Source of the DNA: Myotis daubentonii
Taxonomy: Eukaryota > Chordata > Mammalia > Chiroptera > Vespertilionidae
Reading direction: 5' to 3'
Length of the DNA: 64,000 nucleotides
Assembly: GCF_963259705.1 (NCBI RefSeq)
Contig: NC_081846.1
Location: 86,936,641-87,000,640 of the forward strand
Below the pieces are notes generated by a model that saw only the letters and a program-made list of their open reading frames with translations, was not told the DNA's origin and made no database searches. This document shows positions 1 through 10,950 of this stretch, in pieces; within the stretch, counting starts at the first letter, position 1, and each line of letters starts with the position of its first letter. The translations under genes were made by a program, and so were the position numbers.

Positions 1-289
1 AGTTGAGACTTAAAAAAACAACAGCCCTGTTCTATCCACACTTTCCTTCAGTCCAGAGGCCCTGCATTATTTTATGAGGAGACAGATCATTCATCCTACT
101 GTAGGGCCAGATCTGGGGCAATTTAAAAATTTCTTTAAATTTGCTCTCTCACCCCACCGTGTTTTGAAGAAAGTGTTATAGCTCAAGTGGCTTTTTGTAC
201 CCCTGCCCCCATCATAGCCCCCAGGAAGCCCACAGGCTGCCAAGGAGCCAACAGGAACCCTGAGACAGACAGTAGCCTGGTACTTCCCC

Positions 290-402
290 CCGTGTGACCT
301 TGGGCAGGTCACTGAACCTCTCTGAGAAGTGGTTTTCCCGTCTGTAACACTAGAACAATTCACTGAGTTCCTGAAGCATTAAACAAGGTAATGGCCACAA
401 AA
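290..402 (+). repeat. MIR SINE fragment
   Basis: The stretch resembles the MIR middle and 3' part: gtgtgaccttgggcaggtc, then 'cctctctgagaa' and a 'cccgtctgtaa' block. It is an old mammalian-wide SINE, diverged and with no poly-A tail. Confidence 0.6.
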
Positions 403-546
403 CGACCAGATACATTGGCTCCTCGGGGAGTGTTAGCTTGCAGCTGGTGGCCCATACCTTTCTGCTGGTCAGGAGTTCCCAGTCCCCAGCCATGGAGACA
501 AGGAGGATAGTGATTAGCTGTCACGTGGAAGGGTGGGTGGGGAAAA

Positions 547-690
547 CATGGGCTTTGGGGTTGCCCACACCTAACCCATGTTCTGCTAGTCACTAGCAGT
601 TAACACAGCTCTTGATGCCTCTGTGTTCTGATCTGCAAAATGGGCTTATCACACGACACCCTGGCAGGAGTGTGGGGAGCTGCTGCCTGA
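547..690 (+). repeat. MIR SINE, diverged
   Basis: It reads catgggctttggggtt, then ctgctagtcactagcagt, then gatctgcaaaatgggc, which is the MIR order in the sense direction. The family is ancient and the copy is immobile. Confidence 0.6.
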
Positions 691-2090
691 AGAGCAGCAG
701 GGTTCTGGTAAGACGTCATTTGTTGGAGCCCACACTGGTTCCGGTCCCCGGCACTCAGCTGGGGCCTGCAGAGGGCCCGCCAGGGCACCAGCATTGTCTG
801 CCGGCAGAACAGATGCGTCTCACCCGTCCGTGTCTGAATAGTCTTCACACGCAGGCAGATGCTGTTGTAATAAACGGAATACAAACTCTAAGACACTATT
901 GAATTCATTTTCTCCCAGAAAGCAGAGATGGTACTTGGCGCTGTATCGGGGTCCTCATACCTGCAGTAAAAAAGTGAGAAGTCCTGGTCCCGAAACCACA
1001 GTCAGTTGGTGGATGCTGAGTTGGAGACGGGAGGCTGGGGAGGAAGCCGGTCCCTGAGCTGCCCTGGCCACCCGAGCTCCCTTCTTCCCTGACTGGCTGG
1101 CTGACCGAGGTGGAGCCCCCTCATGACCAAGAGCTTTGGGGTCCCCCTGTGGGAGCTCTACTCTGTTCCCTTAGCAGGCCCTCTCAGATCTTATCTGTAC
1201 CACAAACTTCAGAGCGAAGCGTTCCTCCCCAGGCCCACTTCACAGGTGAGGAGCGAGGCCTGGCATTAGGTAAGGCACCCAGGCAGCAGCGGTCTCGTGC
1301 CAGGCGGCTGGCTCCCCTGGGGGCTGGGGAGAAGAATCTGGGGACACGTAGCTGCAGTATCGAGGGCCAGGAGTGAAGCCAGGCCTGAAGCGGCCGAGGT
1401 CGGACAGAGGCCAGCGGCCTGGCGGGCCTGTCCCCACACCCAGCGCCGCGAACTCCAGGGCACCTCCAGCCGAGGGCACCGCCGCTGTCGAAGGCCTGCA
1501 GTTCCTCTGTGTCTGCGTCCTCCCGGGCAGTACAGGACGTGGTGTGGTCGTTTCTGCTATAAACCTTGGCCTGGAGACTCAGAGAGGTAACCTGGGTCCC
1601 TGGGGAGCGGGTCCGACTCTCTAGCATGGCCGCAGAGACTGTCCCCTGCAGCGCCAGGGCTCCTGCTAGCATGGCCCGGGTTGGGGCAGAGAAGTGCAAA
1701 GGGTGCGTGTAGGAGGGACCCTGCGTCCAAGGGCAGCCTCGCTAAGGGTATCCGGCGGTAAGCCTGCAGTGGGATCTGGAAGATTCTGGCAGCCGCTATG
1801 AAGGGGCATGGAGGCAGACCAGGCCACTGCGGGACTTGGGGGCGGCTGGAGTGGGGGAGGAACTTAAAGAACAGATGCCAACAAGTGGAGGGGACGTGGG
1901 GGCCGGAGCCCGAAGGGAAGGGGTCTTCCCCCTGGGCCCCTGAGGCCTTCCCAGCTGAGGAAGGTGCCCGCGGGGCTGGGCTGTGGGAGGAGATGGAAAC
2001 GCAAAGGCCCTTTTCCAGTTTGCGGAACAGCCCATGGAACCACTCACGTCCCCACCCAGCTCCGTGAGTCCTGATTCGGCATTTCACCAC
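691..2090. other. Unique GC-rich sequence, no gene seen
   Basis: No repeat family or exon is recognised. A small CpG-enriched patch lies around 1370-1500. Open frames here (up to 171 codons, minus strand) have the Pro/Arg/Gly/Ser-rich composition expected from GC-rich noncoding DNA. Confidence 0.45.
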
Positions 2091-2094
2091 CCAC

Positions 2095-2165
2095 CTTCCC
2101 CGCCTGTTACAGAAAAGGCAACTGAGGCTCAGAGGTGTGAGGTCGCTTACGCCAGCCCCAGCATC
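2095..2165 (-). repeat. MIR fragment, antisense
   Basis: The sequence tgttacagaaaaggcaactg followed by aggctcagaggtgtgaggtc is the antisense MIR core ('cagatgaggaaactgaggc' type). Confidence 0.5.
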
Positions 2166-2994
2166 CAGCCTCACCAGTTCCCTGGAAAACGTCTTCACTG
2201 TTCCCATTAGAGAAACGTCTTTGTCATGCTCACACGGTTAAGAATAGCAGGAAGCAAATCTGGCCACGTAACGTGAGAAAGTAATCGTCCGCGCCAGGAA
2301 ATCCTGTTGCTTCGAGTCCCTCGGGAACGTCAGCTCTCCCACTCTCACCCCACGGCCTCCTGGCCTTTTGCACAGTTGGCCTCCTCAGGCAACACTGGGC
2401 CAGGAGTGCAGTGCCTTTGGCCAGAGGCTGACCTTCGCCCTTGGCAAGGAACAGTCTCTTCCCTGTGGGGCCCACTGGGAGGACCAGCAGCCCTGGGCCA
2501 CAGCCCCTGCTGGTGGGCGGTGGGTAATGGCTGGGGAGGGAGGAAAGCTGCCAGGGCCCCGGAGAGGCACTTGGGACAGGTACCCCACCTGATCCCGTGA
2601 GGGAAGCAAAGCGAAGTGATGTTTAAACACATAACTTGGTAAATGGTAGGCCCGCTCAACCTGCAAGGGGGACTCTGCGCCCCCCTGTGGGGCCGGGCTA
2701 GAGAAACAAGACAGGCTCATGCCCGGTCAGCCCCGAGCACTCAGGAACTGAGCTACAAAGCCCTGAGCAATGCACCCTCCTGCGAGGACCCAGGCTAACC
2801 CACGGGACAGCTGGCTCGTTCACCGGCTCCTTCTCCACGCAGTGGTCTTAGTGTGTAACATGAGTGACGCTCATTCATTTTCACACATGATCGCCTCACT
2901 TCTCCCGTCAGTCAGCTCCACAAGTCAGGCGTCCCATCACTTACCCAGTTATCCATCCCTCAGTGAATGGTAACCGAGCAACGTGAAGTGCAGG

Positions 2995-3115
2995 CAGGGT
3001 AGGTGCTGGGATGCAGTCCTGCCCTTAAGGAATGCCCCTCCATCTGGGGGGCTGACTCTGATAAACAAATCATACAATAAATGAGCTAATTACAATGATA
3101 CTAAGAACTTCAAGG
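2995..3115 (-). repeat. L2 LINE fragment, antisense
   Basis: The order 'taggtgctgggatgcagtcctgcccttaagga' type followed by 'ctgataaacaaatcat' is that of reverse-complemented L2 3' sequence. It abuts the first unit of the 33-bp minisatellite, which may have grown from this L2 copy. Confidence 0.5.
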
Positions 3116-3473
3116 GAGAAGTGCTAGTGCTAGGTGGTCTCTGGCAAGGAGAAGTGCTAGTGCTAGGTGGTCTCTGGCAGGGAGAAGTGCTAGTGCTAGG
3201 TGGTCTCTGGCAGGGAGAAGTGCTGGTGCTAGGTGGTCTCTGGCAGGGAGAAGTGCTAGGTGCTAGGTGGTCTCTGGCAGGGAGAAGTGCTGGTGCTAGG
3301 TGGCCTCTGGCAGGGAGAAGTGCTGGTGCTAGGTGGTCTCTGACAGGGAGAAGTGCTGGTGCTAGGTGGTCTCTGACAGGGAGAAGTGCTAGGTGGTCTC
3401 TGGCAGGGAGAAGTGCTGGTGTTAGGTGGTCTCTGGCAGGGAGAAGTGCTGGTGCTAGGTGATCTCTGGCAGG
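3116..3473 (+). repeat. 33-bp minisatellite, 11 units
   Basis: Eleven head-to-tail units begin gagaagtgct and end ctctggcagg. Nine are 33 bp, one is 34 bp (from about 3248, an inserted g) and one is 27 bp (from about 3381, a 6-bp loss), which adds up exactly to 358 bp. Because 33 is divisible by three, frames stay open on both strands across the array; those frames are by-products and not genes. Units differ by single substitutions such as agt/ggt and ggc/gac, so the array has aged and may vary in copy number. Confidence 0.9.
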
Positions 3474-3974
3474 GAGGCCTGGTGGAGTCTGGGTCCACAA
3501 ACACCTTCTTGAGGAGACCTTTGAGCTGGGTGCTGGCAAAGGCCCCTCCCCCGTTGACCACAGTCCCCACCTGGCCCATTCATGATGAACAAAGTATCAA
3601 CATTTTAAACAAAGACAGGATCCAGGGCTGGGGCCAGGGCGAGGTGAGTGTGGCAAGTGGGATAAGTGCAGGTCAGATCCTGCGCAAGGGAGTGGCTTCC
3701 TGGAAGCCAAGATCGCTGCGGGCCGCCCTGGGGGGCCGGCCCTGGAGGCACATCCTGCTCCCCAAGTTCCTGGCCCAGGAGCCTGGGGCCTCAGAGCAGG
3801 TGTGCAGCCTGGGACCAAGGGCAAGGTGGTGAATGATGGTGAATGGGGAGGAGGGGCTGTTTCTCCACTGGGAGTCACTGAACCAGAGAGGAAAAGTCCA
3901 CACACAAGCCAGATATAGACAACAACTTCTTTCCAGGGCACTGGGGTCGGGCGCAGACTGGTTTCCCTGGGCGC

Positions 3975-4350
3975 CTGTAACACGGTACCCCAAAACAGGG
4001 ACTTAGAAGTCTGACGCCAAGGTGTGAGCGGATTGGTTTCTTCTGGGAACTGGGAGGGGGGCCTATTCTGCGCCTCTTGCCTTGCTGCTGGCGCTGCTGA
4101 CCAGCCCCGCCGGTCCCGGGCGTGTGGAGCCATCCCTCCGCTCCCTGCCGCATCGCCAGGGCTCTCCACCTGTGTCCGTGTCCACATCTCCCTCTTCTCT
4201 TAAGGGTACCAGCCCCTGGCCTAGGGCCCCCCAACTCAGTAACCTCACCTCGTTACACGCCATCTGCAAAGACCTATTTCCAAATAGTCAGATTCCCAGA
4301 GGGTTACCCTCGGCTAGCTCCTTGGGGGAAATAGTTCTACACACAAGGGG
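3975..4350 (+). repeat. Old interspersed repeat, partial
   Basis: The order matches a common mammalian repeat: 'cctgtaacacggtacc' near the start, 'tcttctcttaagggtacc' in the middle, 'tctgcaaagacctatttcc' and then a 'gggttaccctcgg' end. The copy at 7128-7545 has the same order. I cannot name the family with certainty. Confidence 0.5.
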
Positions 4351-4848
4351 AATATGGGGTGATGCTAACAGTGGGCTTGCTGCATCCATTAGAATTGGAA
4401 GGAAGACAAATATTTTAAAATTCACATTTCATGCATCTGCTATTGAAAGCATTAACAGGAAGCATAAATGCTTTTGAATAAAATGAAAAAAAAAGAATAT
4501 CTGCTTTTACTCTGCCTTGTGATTGGACAGGGTGTAGTAGAGAGTGCAGGGATGAGGCGCAGGGCACGTGTGTCAGAATGACAGCTGCGGAGACGCCGTG
4601 ACGGAGCGAGGGAAGACGGAGGCAAAGGCTGAGACAGAGGGTCACTCCCAGCGCCTCTGGGGGCTGCCACCCGGGACTTCCAAAGGCCCTGCGTCATCAC
4701 TGAGGCAGGAATGGGAAACTCCCATCGTGTCCCTGTTCCTCTGGGGAGATGGCAGAGTAAGAATGCGACTTGGCCTGAAGGTTGGGAATCCTCACTCCTG
4801 CTCCAGACACCGTTGCTCAGAATTCATCAAGCACACATTGGCACGTAT

Positions 4849-5107
4849 TAAAAAGTGTCAGCAGCCCTAACCAGTTTGGCTCAGTGGATAGAGCATCAGC
4901 CTGCCGACTGAAAGGTCCCAGGTTCGATTCAGTCAAGGGCATGTACCTTGGTTGCGGGCACATCCCCAGTAGGGAGTGTGTAGGAGGCAGCTGATCGATG
5001 TTTCTCTCTCCTCAATGTTTCTAACTCTCTACACCTCTCCCTTCCTCTCTGTAAAAAAATTAAATTATATATATATATATATATATATATAATAAAAAGT
5101 GTCAGCA
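4849..5107 (+). mobile_element. VES-type SINE with 15-bp target duplication
   Basis: The SINE body is 4864-5092. Its tRNA-like head carries a pol III A box (tggctcagtgg, 4877-4887) and a B box (ggttcgattc, 4921-4930). A VES body follows (agtagggagtgtgtaggagg, then a gatgtttctctctcc pyrimidine region), and the tail has become an AT microsatellite (about 5064-5092). A perfect 15-bp target duplication, taaaaagtgtcagca, flanks it at 4849-4863 and 5093-5107. The exact duplication and intact promoter boxes suggest a fairly young insertion. VES SINEs are known from vespertilionid bats. Confidence 0.92.
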
Positions 5108-5594
5108 TTGGGCACATTGGAAAGGTTGAAATAAGTGTCAGGTTCAGGGACGGCAATGGGCTTTCTCTCTCTGCCTCCGCCGGTAGCTGTCCAGAGCACT
5201 GGGTAGAGAAGTGTCCAGGCTCAGAGATCCTAACTGACCATTACGGCTGCCTCAGAAGGACAAGTGGCACCTTCACATATTTGCTCTCTGGGTGTAGCAC
5301 AAACATTGTCCCAAGCGAGAGGAAGAAACAGGCCTGAGGCCTCATTGCCGGTTCAGAGAAGGTCCCAGAGGCGCCTCCGTTCCCCATGCCCACCCCACAC
5401 TGGTTTCCCTCATTGCTCCCCTGTCCGAGAGCGGCCACAGCCCCATCCAGCGGCCTGCAGTGACCCCAGAACCTTTCTCTCCCGCTCCCCGCACATTCAA
5501 CTGCGCGTCCTGTTCACCTCCCCCTCAACTTTCTTTCAAGCCATTCACGTGTCCCTGATTCTCCATCCTCCTCCTAGTCCAAGGTTCCCCACAG

Positions 5595-5745
5595 GGTGCT
5601 CCCCAGAGGACGTTGGGCCATGCCTAGAGACATTTTTGATTGTTACGACTTGGGGGGAGGTGCGTTATTGGTCTCTGGTGGGTACAGGCCGGGGCCGCCG
5701 CTCTACCCCCTTCGCAGCACAAGGCAGCCCCTCACAACAGTGGGC
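5595..5745 (+). mobile_element. MER20 hAT-Charlie remnant
   Basis: The segments 'gcctagagacatttttgatt', 'gttacgacttggggggagg' and 'ctctggtgggtacaggcc' follow the MER20 consensus order (an old eutherian hAT-Charlie MITE). Both terminal repeats are eroded. MER20 copies are known to have supplied regulatory sequence in eutherians; nothing here shows such a role. Confidence 0.6.
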
Positions 5746-5869
5746 CTCTCTCCCAGCCCAGAGTGTGGACGTGCCAAGGTGGAGAAACCCACCCCTAGTC
5801 TGGGCCACTATCCTCTCTTGCCCACACAAGCTCCAAGGCCTCTCCATCTTTGCCTCCATCTGCCCTCAC

Positions 5870-6413
5870 AGCCCAGTCTCTAGTCAGAAGCCAAAGTAAT
5901 CTTAAACTCTCGGTTCCGATTCTGTCCTCAGCTCTTCACCCGGCCCAGAGGACTCCGTGTGGCCTGGCTCTGCCTCCTGCTCCTTCCATCTCTGCAGTCC
6001 CGTCTCATGGGGCTTCCTGGTGCTGGGGGGAGCCATGTTCCCGCCTCCCATGGAGCCTTTGCAGCAGCTGCTCCCCTTTTCGGAAACCCCAGCCCTCAAC
6101 CCACCTCTTTGCCTTGTTAAGTCCTGCTCATCTGCTGATCCTATTGCTTCCTCAGTTTCTCCAGAAAAATCTCTCCACCTCCTGCCCTCTATACAGCATT
6201 TCTTACAATTTGCAACCATATATTTACCTGTGAGGCTGTTTCATGGCTGTCTTCTCGGTGCATGAGAAGTCCCTGTAAGCAGGGGCAGTATGTTTTGATC
6301 ACTCCCATGTGTTCAGCATCTAGTGTTGTCCCTGTACCCTAGTAGGATCTCAATAAATACTTGTTGAATGAATGAATGGATGAATGAATGAATGAATGAA
6401 TGAATGAATAAGT
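5870..6413 (+). repeat. L2 LINE 3' end with AATG tail
   Basis: The copy ends in tagtaggatctcaataaata and cttgttgaatgaatgaatg, the typical L2 3' terminus. The tail has expanded to a (GAAT)n microsatellite at about 6366-6410. Upstream blocks (a 'ctctccacctcctgccct' type region and cagcatctagtgttgtccct) match diverged L2. Confidence 0.7.
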
Positions 6414-6844
6414 GAACAAACCACCTCAGGTCTCCAAACCCCTTGGCTCTGTATTCATCCTATGACAACCGGGAACTCTTCATGTTCCTCTCCTTTTTTA
6501 TTTCTCTGCCCTTCAAACTTTTTCTTCTACCCTTTCTTTTCCCTTAACTGTCATTTTATGCAGCCAACTACTATATATATGTAAGTATTTATTGTGCTGA
6601 TTAAATGTCATTCTTTGTGAAACAAATTCAGTTGATTTTCTTATTTGCATATCCTTCAACGGATGTTGCCAGGAATGAAAAACAGTCAAATCTGATGAGT
6701 ATCTATGCTGGATGGATGCCTGGCACTGCCTGCAGGCAAGCACCGGACAAGGTGGCCTTGGGCTGGGAGTCAAAGCCAGTGGCCAATAATTCTCCAGCCC
6801 ACGCCCCAAGTGGCTCCCCAACAGCAAAAGCAGGTCATTCTCTA

Positions 6845-6965
6845 GCCCTGCCCAGGGCCAGCCTCTTCGCAACCTGCAAGTCTCGATCAAATGTCACCTC
6901 CTCAGAGAGGCCCTCCCGGACCACCCTCCCGGAGTAGCCCAAAGACAGAAGCCCAACTTGGGAGA
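6845..6965 (+). repeat. L2 fragment
   Basis: The stretch tcaaatgtcacctcctcaga followed by gaggccctcccggaccaccc is characteristic of the L2 3' region ('cctcagagaggccttccctgacc'). Confidence 0.6.
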
Positions 6966-7127
6966 CAGAGGCAGGGTTGGGAAGGGGCCGCACCCTTGAC
7001 AGCGCTGTGGGATCTTCTGCCTCAGGCTTCCTGCCGTCACATTTAATTGACCGCCTCTGTGAGCCACTCTTGGTCACACATCTTATTTGCAACTGAAAGT
7101 GCTCCAGCAGGTGCACTTCTCCCCAGG

Positions 7128-7545
7128 TGTGTCCGTCAGCTCAGGCTGCCGGAACCCAGTACCACAGCTGGGGGACTTCAACAGCAGGCTTACTGTCGCC
7201 CAGTTCCGGAGGCTGGAAGTCCAAGAATACGGTGTCAGCAGAGCTGGTTCCTTCTGAGAGCCACGCGAGGGAAGGAGCTACCCCAGGCCTCTCTCCTTGG
7301 CTTGTAGATGTCTGTCTGTTTCCTGTGTGATCACACCATCTTCCCTCTGTGCTTGTCTGTGTCCAAGTTTTCTCCTCTTCTAAGGGTGCCAGTCATATGG
7401 GGTCAGGGCCCACTCTAATACCTCATTTTAGTTTAATTACCTTTTAAAGGACCTTTTCTCCAAATACCATTGCATTCTGAGGCACTGGAGGCTAGGGCCC
7501 TAATATACGCATTTTTCAGGGAAAACAATTCATCTCATAACATGA
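7128..7545 (+). repeat. Old interspersed repeat, near full length
   Basis: It runs from gtccgtcagctcaggctgcc through 'cagttccggaggctggaagtcc', gtccaagttttctcctcttc and 'ccttttctccaaatacc' to 'aattcatctcataac'. This is a very common eutherian repeat whose name I cannot give with certainty. The copy at 3975-4350 is a shortened relative. Confidence 0.55.
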
Positions 7546-7643
7546 TAGACCCAGAATTATGTTATCACATAGGCTGGCTCCTGGGGATGGAAATAGACCA
7601 GGTACCACGGAAGCTGTGTCTTCTCCAGTCCCCGCCCCTGATG

Positions 7644-7645
<2 letters not shown>

Positions 7646-7691
<46 letters not shown>
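7646..7691 (+). repeat. (CA)n microsatellite, about 23 units
   Basis: An uninterrupted CA dinucleotide run, likely to be length-polymorphic. Confidence 0.97.
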
Positions 7692-7694
<3 letters not shown>

Positions 7695-7799
7695 GCATTA
7701 TTGGTGAGAGCCTTCTATGACTCAGCCAACAGCCCAGGGTGGGAGAAGACAGGAGTGAAAGCTCCCCTCCAGGACTTAAATCTCAACAACTGGGGAGAA

Positions 7800-9530
7800 A
7801 GCTTACCAACAACGATTTAAATACATGGCGGTAGCCACAGTGACCACTACACGCCACCTCCACTGTGCGCGGGGCCTTGTAGATGCCATGGGGAGGCCTC
7901 TTCACCATCCACGACCAGGAGGCGGGTCAGAGCTGTTAGTCACGTGCCTGCAGTCACACAGCTGGGTGGCAGCCGTGCAGAGAACCCACCATTCAGCTGT
8001 GGGAGGGAGGAGCCTCCAGCCTCCGTGCAGAACCTTCAGGGTCTGCCTCCACTCCCGGTCAAGGCCATGCACTTCGGGTGCAGCCCCCCTCCCGGCAGGG
8101 ACCGAGCAGGGCTGCAGGAGGGCCTGGCTATTCCTCTCTGCTCCGGAACTCCCTGCAGAGTTGGCTGAGACTGGGTCATGTTTGCATGCTGCTCTGAGGC
8201 TGTCCTGCCCACTCCTGTCCCTCCACATTTTCACAGACGTCGCCCCCAACAAACCTCTCCAGCTCCCAACTCCCAGGGTCTGCTGCCCAGAGGACTGAAC
8301 AGGCACTGCTAGGGAGGGCATACCGGATTGGAACCATGATCATCCCATCAGCCCCATCACAGCCTCTCCAACCACCGCTCAGTCCTGAAGGCAAAGGACA
8401 AGAGGTGGACAGGGGCTCTGTGAGGCCTGAGGTGCACAGCTGGTGGTCATTTTCACCTAGACTGATGGGTGTGCAGCCACGGTGCCCAGGGCCTGGGGCT
8501 GGTGGGCAGCGAAGGCATTACCCATCATCACCAGCTGCCTTGTGACAGAGCCGAGACCAGAGACCCAGGTTCCTGAGCTCTGTACCCAGGTTGGGACCTC
8601 CTGCCTGGTCAACTGACCCACAGCTGTGTGAGGAGAGCAAAAGAGGAGGAGGAGGCTGCCTCCAGCAGCAGAACAGAGAGCCAGCAAGAGGTGGGGAATG
8701 AGAGGGCTTAGGTCCCCCCTCACACCCTGCATCGACTTTGCCGAATGCGGCACCGCTCTCCATCTAAAGTGGGCGCATAGCTCCCTTCTTGCAGGGGAAG
8801 TGGGAGTCTCCTAAGAGGTGGTGTGCTGACCCCCCTCCCAACCCCAGAGCCTGAGACTCCTGCCCTGGACCATTCTGACCTGAGTGCGTGCCTCCCCGCT
8901 CACTGATTTATGATTGAGATGACCTATGACCTTTCCTAAGGGGCCCTGGAAGCCAGCTTATAGCCCCACTATTTCCAGGGCTAATTCACTTTATGGCCAA
9001 CAGGAGAAATGGGTGGTTTAGTGGGTTGACAAGTCTCTTTGGTTCAACAGGCACAAAGCACAGCATTTACTTTTCAAGGGGCTCCCAGGCGGAGTCCCTC
9101 CAGTCCCCCCTCCTCCCTCCCTGCAGCTGCTTGGGTCTGGATGGCAGAGGAATGACAGGGCAGATTTGGGTCCCTCCCAGGCTGGTGGGAACAGGTGAGG
9201 GCAAGGGGGTCTTCACATCTTGGCTGCCACGTGGGGCTGTTCTCTTGCCAAGGCTTCAGGGCTGGACGGGGGCCTCTAAGTAGAGGACCATCATGTCCTG
9301 TGGATGAACGGAGAGCTGAGCTCGCCTGGCCATTCTCCCCCTGGGGACCCTCAGCGAAATGCGCCCAAAGCCCCACGCCCACCTCCCTGCCCGCCTTTTT
9401 GAACAAAGATTCTGAGTTGAGCATTTGCACTCAAGGCCAACCTTCAACCATCTACTGAGCAAAGTCTACACTCCAGGTGTTCCCAGACGGCAATAGCAAC
9501 CCACCGGCACTAAGTAGGAACTATTAAAAT
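7800..9530. other. Unique sequence, no gene seen
   Basis: No repeat family, RNA gene or exon is recognised. The frames here are short and lack recognisable protein similarity. A perfect DR1 half-site pair lies at 8920-8932. Confidence 0.4.
8920..8932 (-). promoter_or_regulatory. DR1 nuclear-receptor motif (candidate)
   Basis: The plus strand reads tgacctatgacct. On the minus strand this is AGGTCA, one spacer base, AGGTCA, a perfect direct repeat 1 of the kind bound by RXR heterodimers, HNF4 and COUP-TF. A 13-bp match can arise by chance and no gene is nearby in the window. Confidence 0.3.
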
Positions 9531-9537
9531 GTGCTGG

Positions 9538-9569
9538 GCGCACGTGCATGTGCGCACGTGTGCGCACGT

Positions 9570-9611
<42 letters not shown>
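9538..9611 (+). repeat. 74-bp alternating purine-pyrimidine tract
   Basis: The tract has about three units of the decamer tgcgcacgtg followed by about 16 TG units. Purines and pyrimidines alternate without a break for 74 bp, and the first half is rich in CG steps. This is a strong candidate for Z-DNA formation. Confidence 0.9.
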
Positions 9612-9615
<4 letters not shown>

Positions 9616-9654
9616 AATCGTCGTAGGCAGACAACATGGAGAACACAAAGCAAA

Positions 9655-9815
9655 GACTTGGAAACCAATCAGATCTGGTTCTGCTTCTTCAAGTTATTAC
9701 TGCCTCAGCCTTGGACTTCTTGTCTGTAAAATGGGGTGATAATGCACCCTAAGGTTGTGATTAGGTGAGATAACGTAGCAAAGCACTTAGTCGGATCAGG
9801 ACTCAATATGACTGA
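9655..9815 (+). repeat. MIR SINE
   Basis: The blocks 'cagatctggttctgc', 'cttgtctgtaaaatggggtg', 'gtgattaggtgagataac' and gcaaagcacttag are in sense MIR order. Confidence 0.7.
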
Positions 9816-9959
9816 TTAATATTCATGAAGAATATTAATAAACAGAGGGCACAGAGCAGCCCCAGAGGTGGGAGCCGCCTGATCCACTTGGCAGCCTGCA
9901 TTTCTGAACACTGGCCTGACAGCTGTGGTTCCTCCCTTGCCATGGTTTAAGAATTTGTG

Positions 9960-10270
9960 TAAACAGATGCTCTTGCACATACACCTTTGCATGTTCACAA
10001 GCATAAGCTCATGTATTCAGCACATGCGTGCATGCACACTGGAAATCAGACTAGAATTATCCAAGTGTCTCTGCAGATGTGCGCTCTTGCATATTCATAT
10101 ACACACACATGTGCAGACACACAGAGTCCTGCAGACACATGTGCATTTGCACATATGCAAACATCCCTGCATGCATGCTGCATGTATGTATATAGTCCTG
10201 CAGACACATGCCATATACACACATACCCCCATCCTGCACATACACACATGGTCCCGTGCCTCTGGCATGC
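9960..10270 (+). repeat. Degenerate CA/TG-rich low-complexity region
   Basis: Irregular CACA/TGTG/GCAT sequence. The 15-mer tcctgcagacacatg occurs twice (near 10128 and 10196), which points to decayed local duplications. Cys/His/Met-rich frames on both strands are translations of this repeat. Confidence 0.8.
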
Positions 10271-10844
10271 ATGCCGATACAGAGGAGCAGGCTGACACAT
10301 CCCAGAGCCGGGCCAGAGAGCATGATGAGCGCAGAGATCGGGGCCCAAGGAAAGGAGGGAAGAGCAGACTCTTAGCTGAAGGGCATCTTGAAGTAAAAAT
10401 AGCCCCACGCTGGCCTCCCCCTCTCCTGCCTCTGAATCAAGGTCTTCAGAGGACTTGCCCGTGCAGCCTAGATGCCACATGAAGGAGCCACAGTAAAAGG
10501 GCAGGACACTCCCTGCTCACCCTCAGGGTCAGGGTGAGGGCAAGGTGGCGGGAGAGCTGGGGGTGGAGGGCTCCCTGCATTCTTGTCCCCGCTGTCACCC
10601 ATTTACCCAAGAGCCCTCCAGGGACCTCAGGGCTTGGGCACAGACACTGCCCAGCACCGTGCCTGGCCAGGATGTGGTCCTGCTAATAAGGGGGGCACAG
10701 GAAGGCGAAGGAGAGGCCAGCGCTGGGCCATCCCCCCGGGCTCTCCTGCCTAGAAGTGCTCAAACCTTGAAGCAGGATCCCGGCTTCCATGGGGCCAGGG
10801 CAATCTGCGTAGAGGGAAGGGAGGTCAGTATTAGCACTGCTGTG

Positions 10845-10950
10845 ACTAATAAAACTGCATGTCGTCAGATATATTGCAACCATGGCCTGTGCATTTCAAA
10901 CAGGTGGATTCTACTGTATGTGAATTACACCTCAATAAAGCAGTTGTTAC
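10845..10950 (+). repeat. Old L1 3' tail
   Basis: The run caaacaggtggattctactg, tatgtgaattacacctcaat and aaagcagtt is the typical 3' terminus of older mammalian L1 families. Confidence 0.55.

Noticed and set aside
1184..2207. Minus-strand frames of 171 and 216 codons
   Set aside because: They overlap antisense MIR sequence and plus-strand frames and show no recognisable protein family.
3116..3473. Regular repeats that might suggest a CRISPR array
   Set aside because: Units are contiguous with no variable spacers, and the genome is mammalian.
3090..3539. Long Pro/Ser/Leu frames on both strands, resembling a repetitive secreted protein
   Set aside because: They are translations of the 33-bp minisatellite. 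Openness follows from the unit being a multiple of three, and frameshifting units break each frame.
4864..4936. A possible tRNA gene, because A and B boxes are present
   Set aside because: The tRNA-like part continues into a VES SINE body with a tail and target duplication, and no complete cloverleaf is evident.
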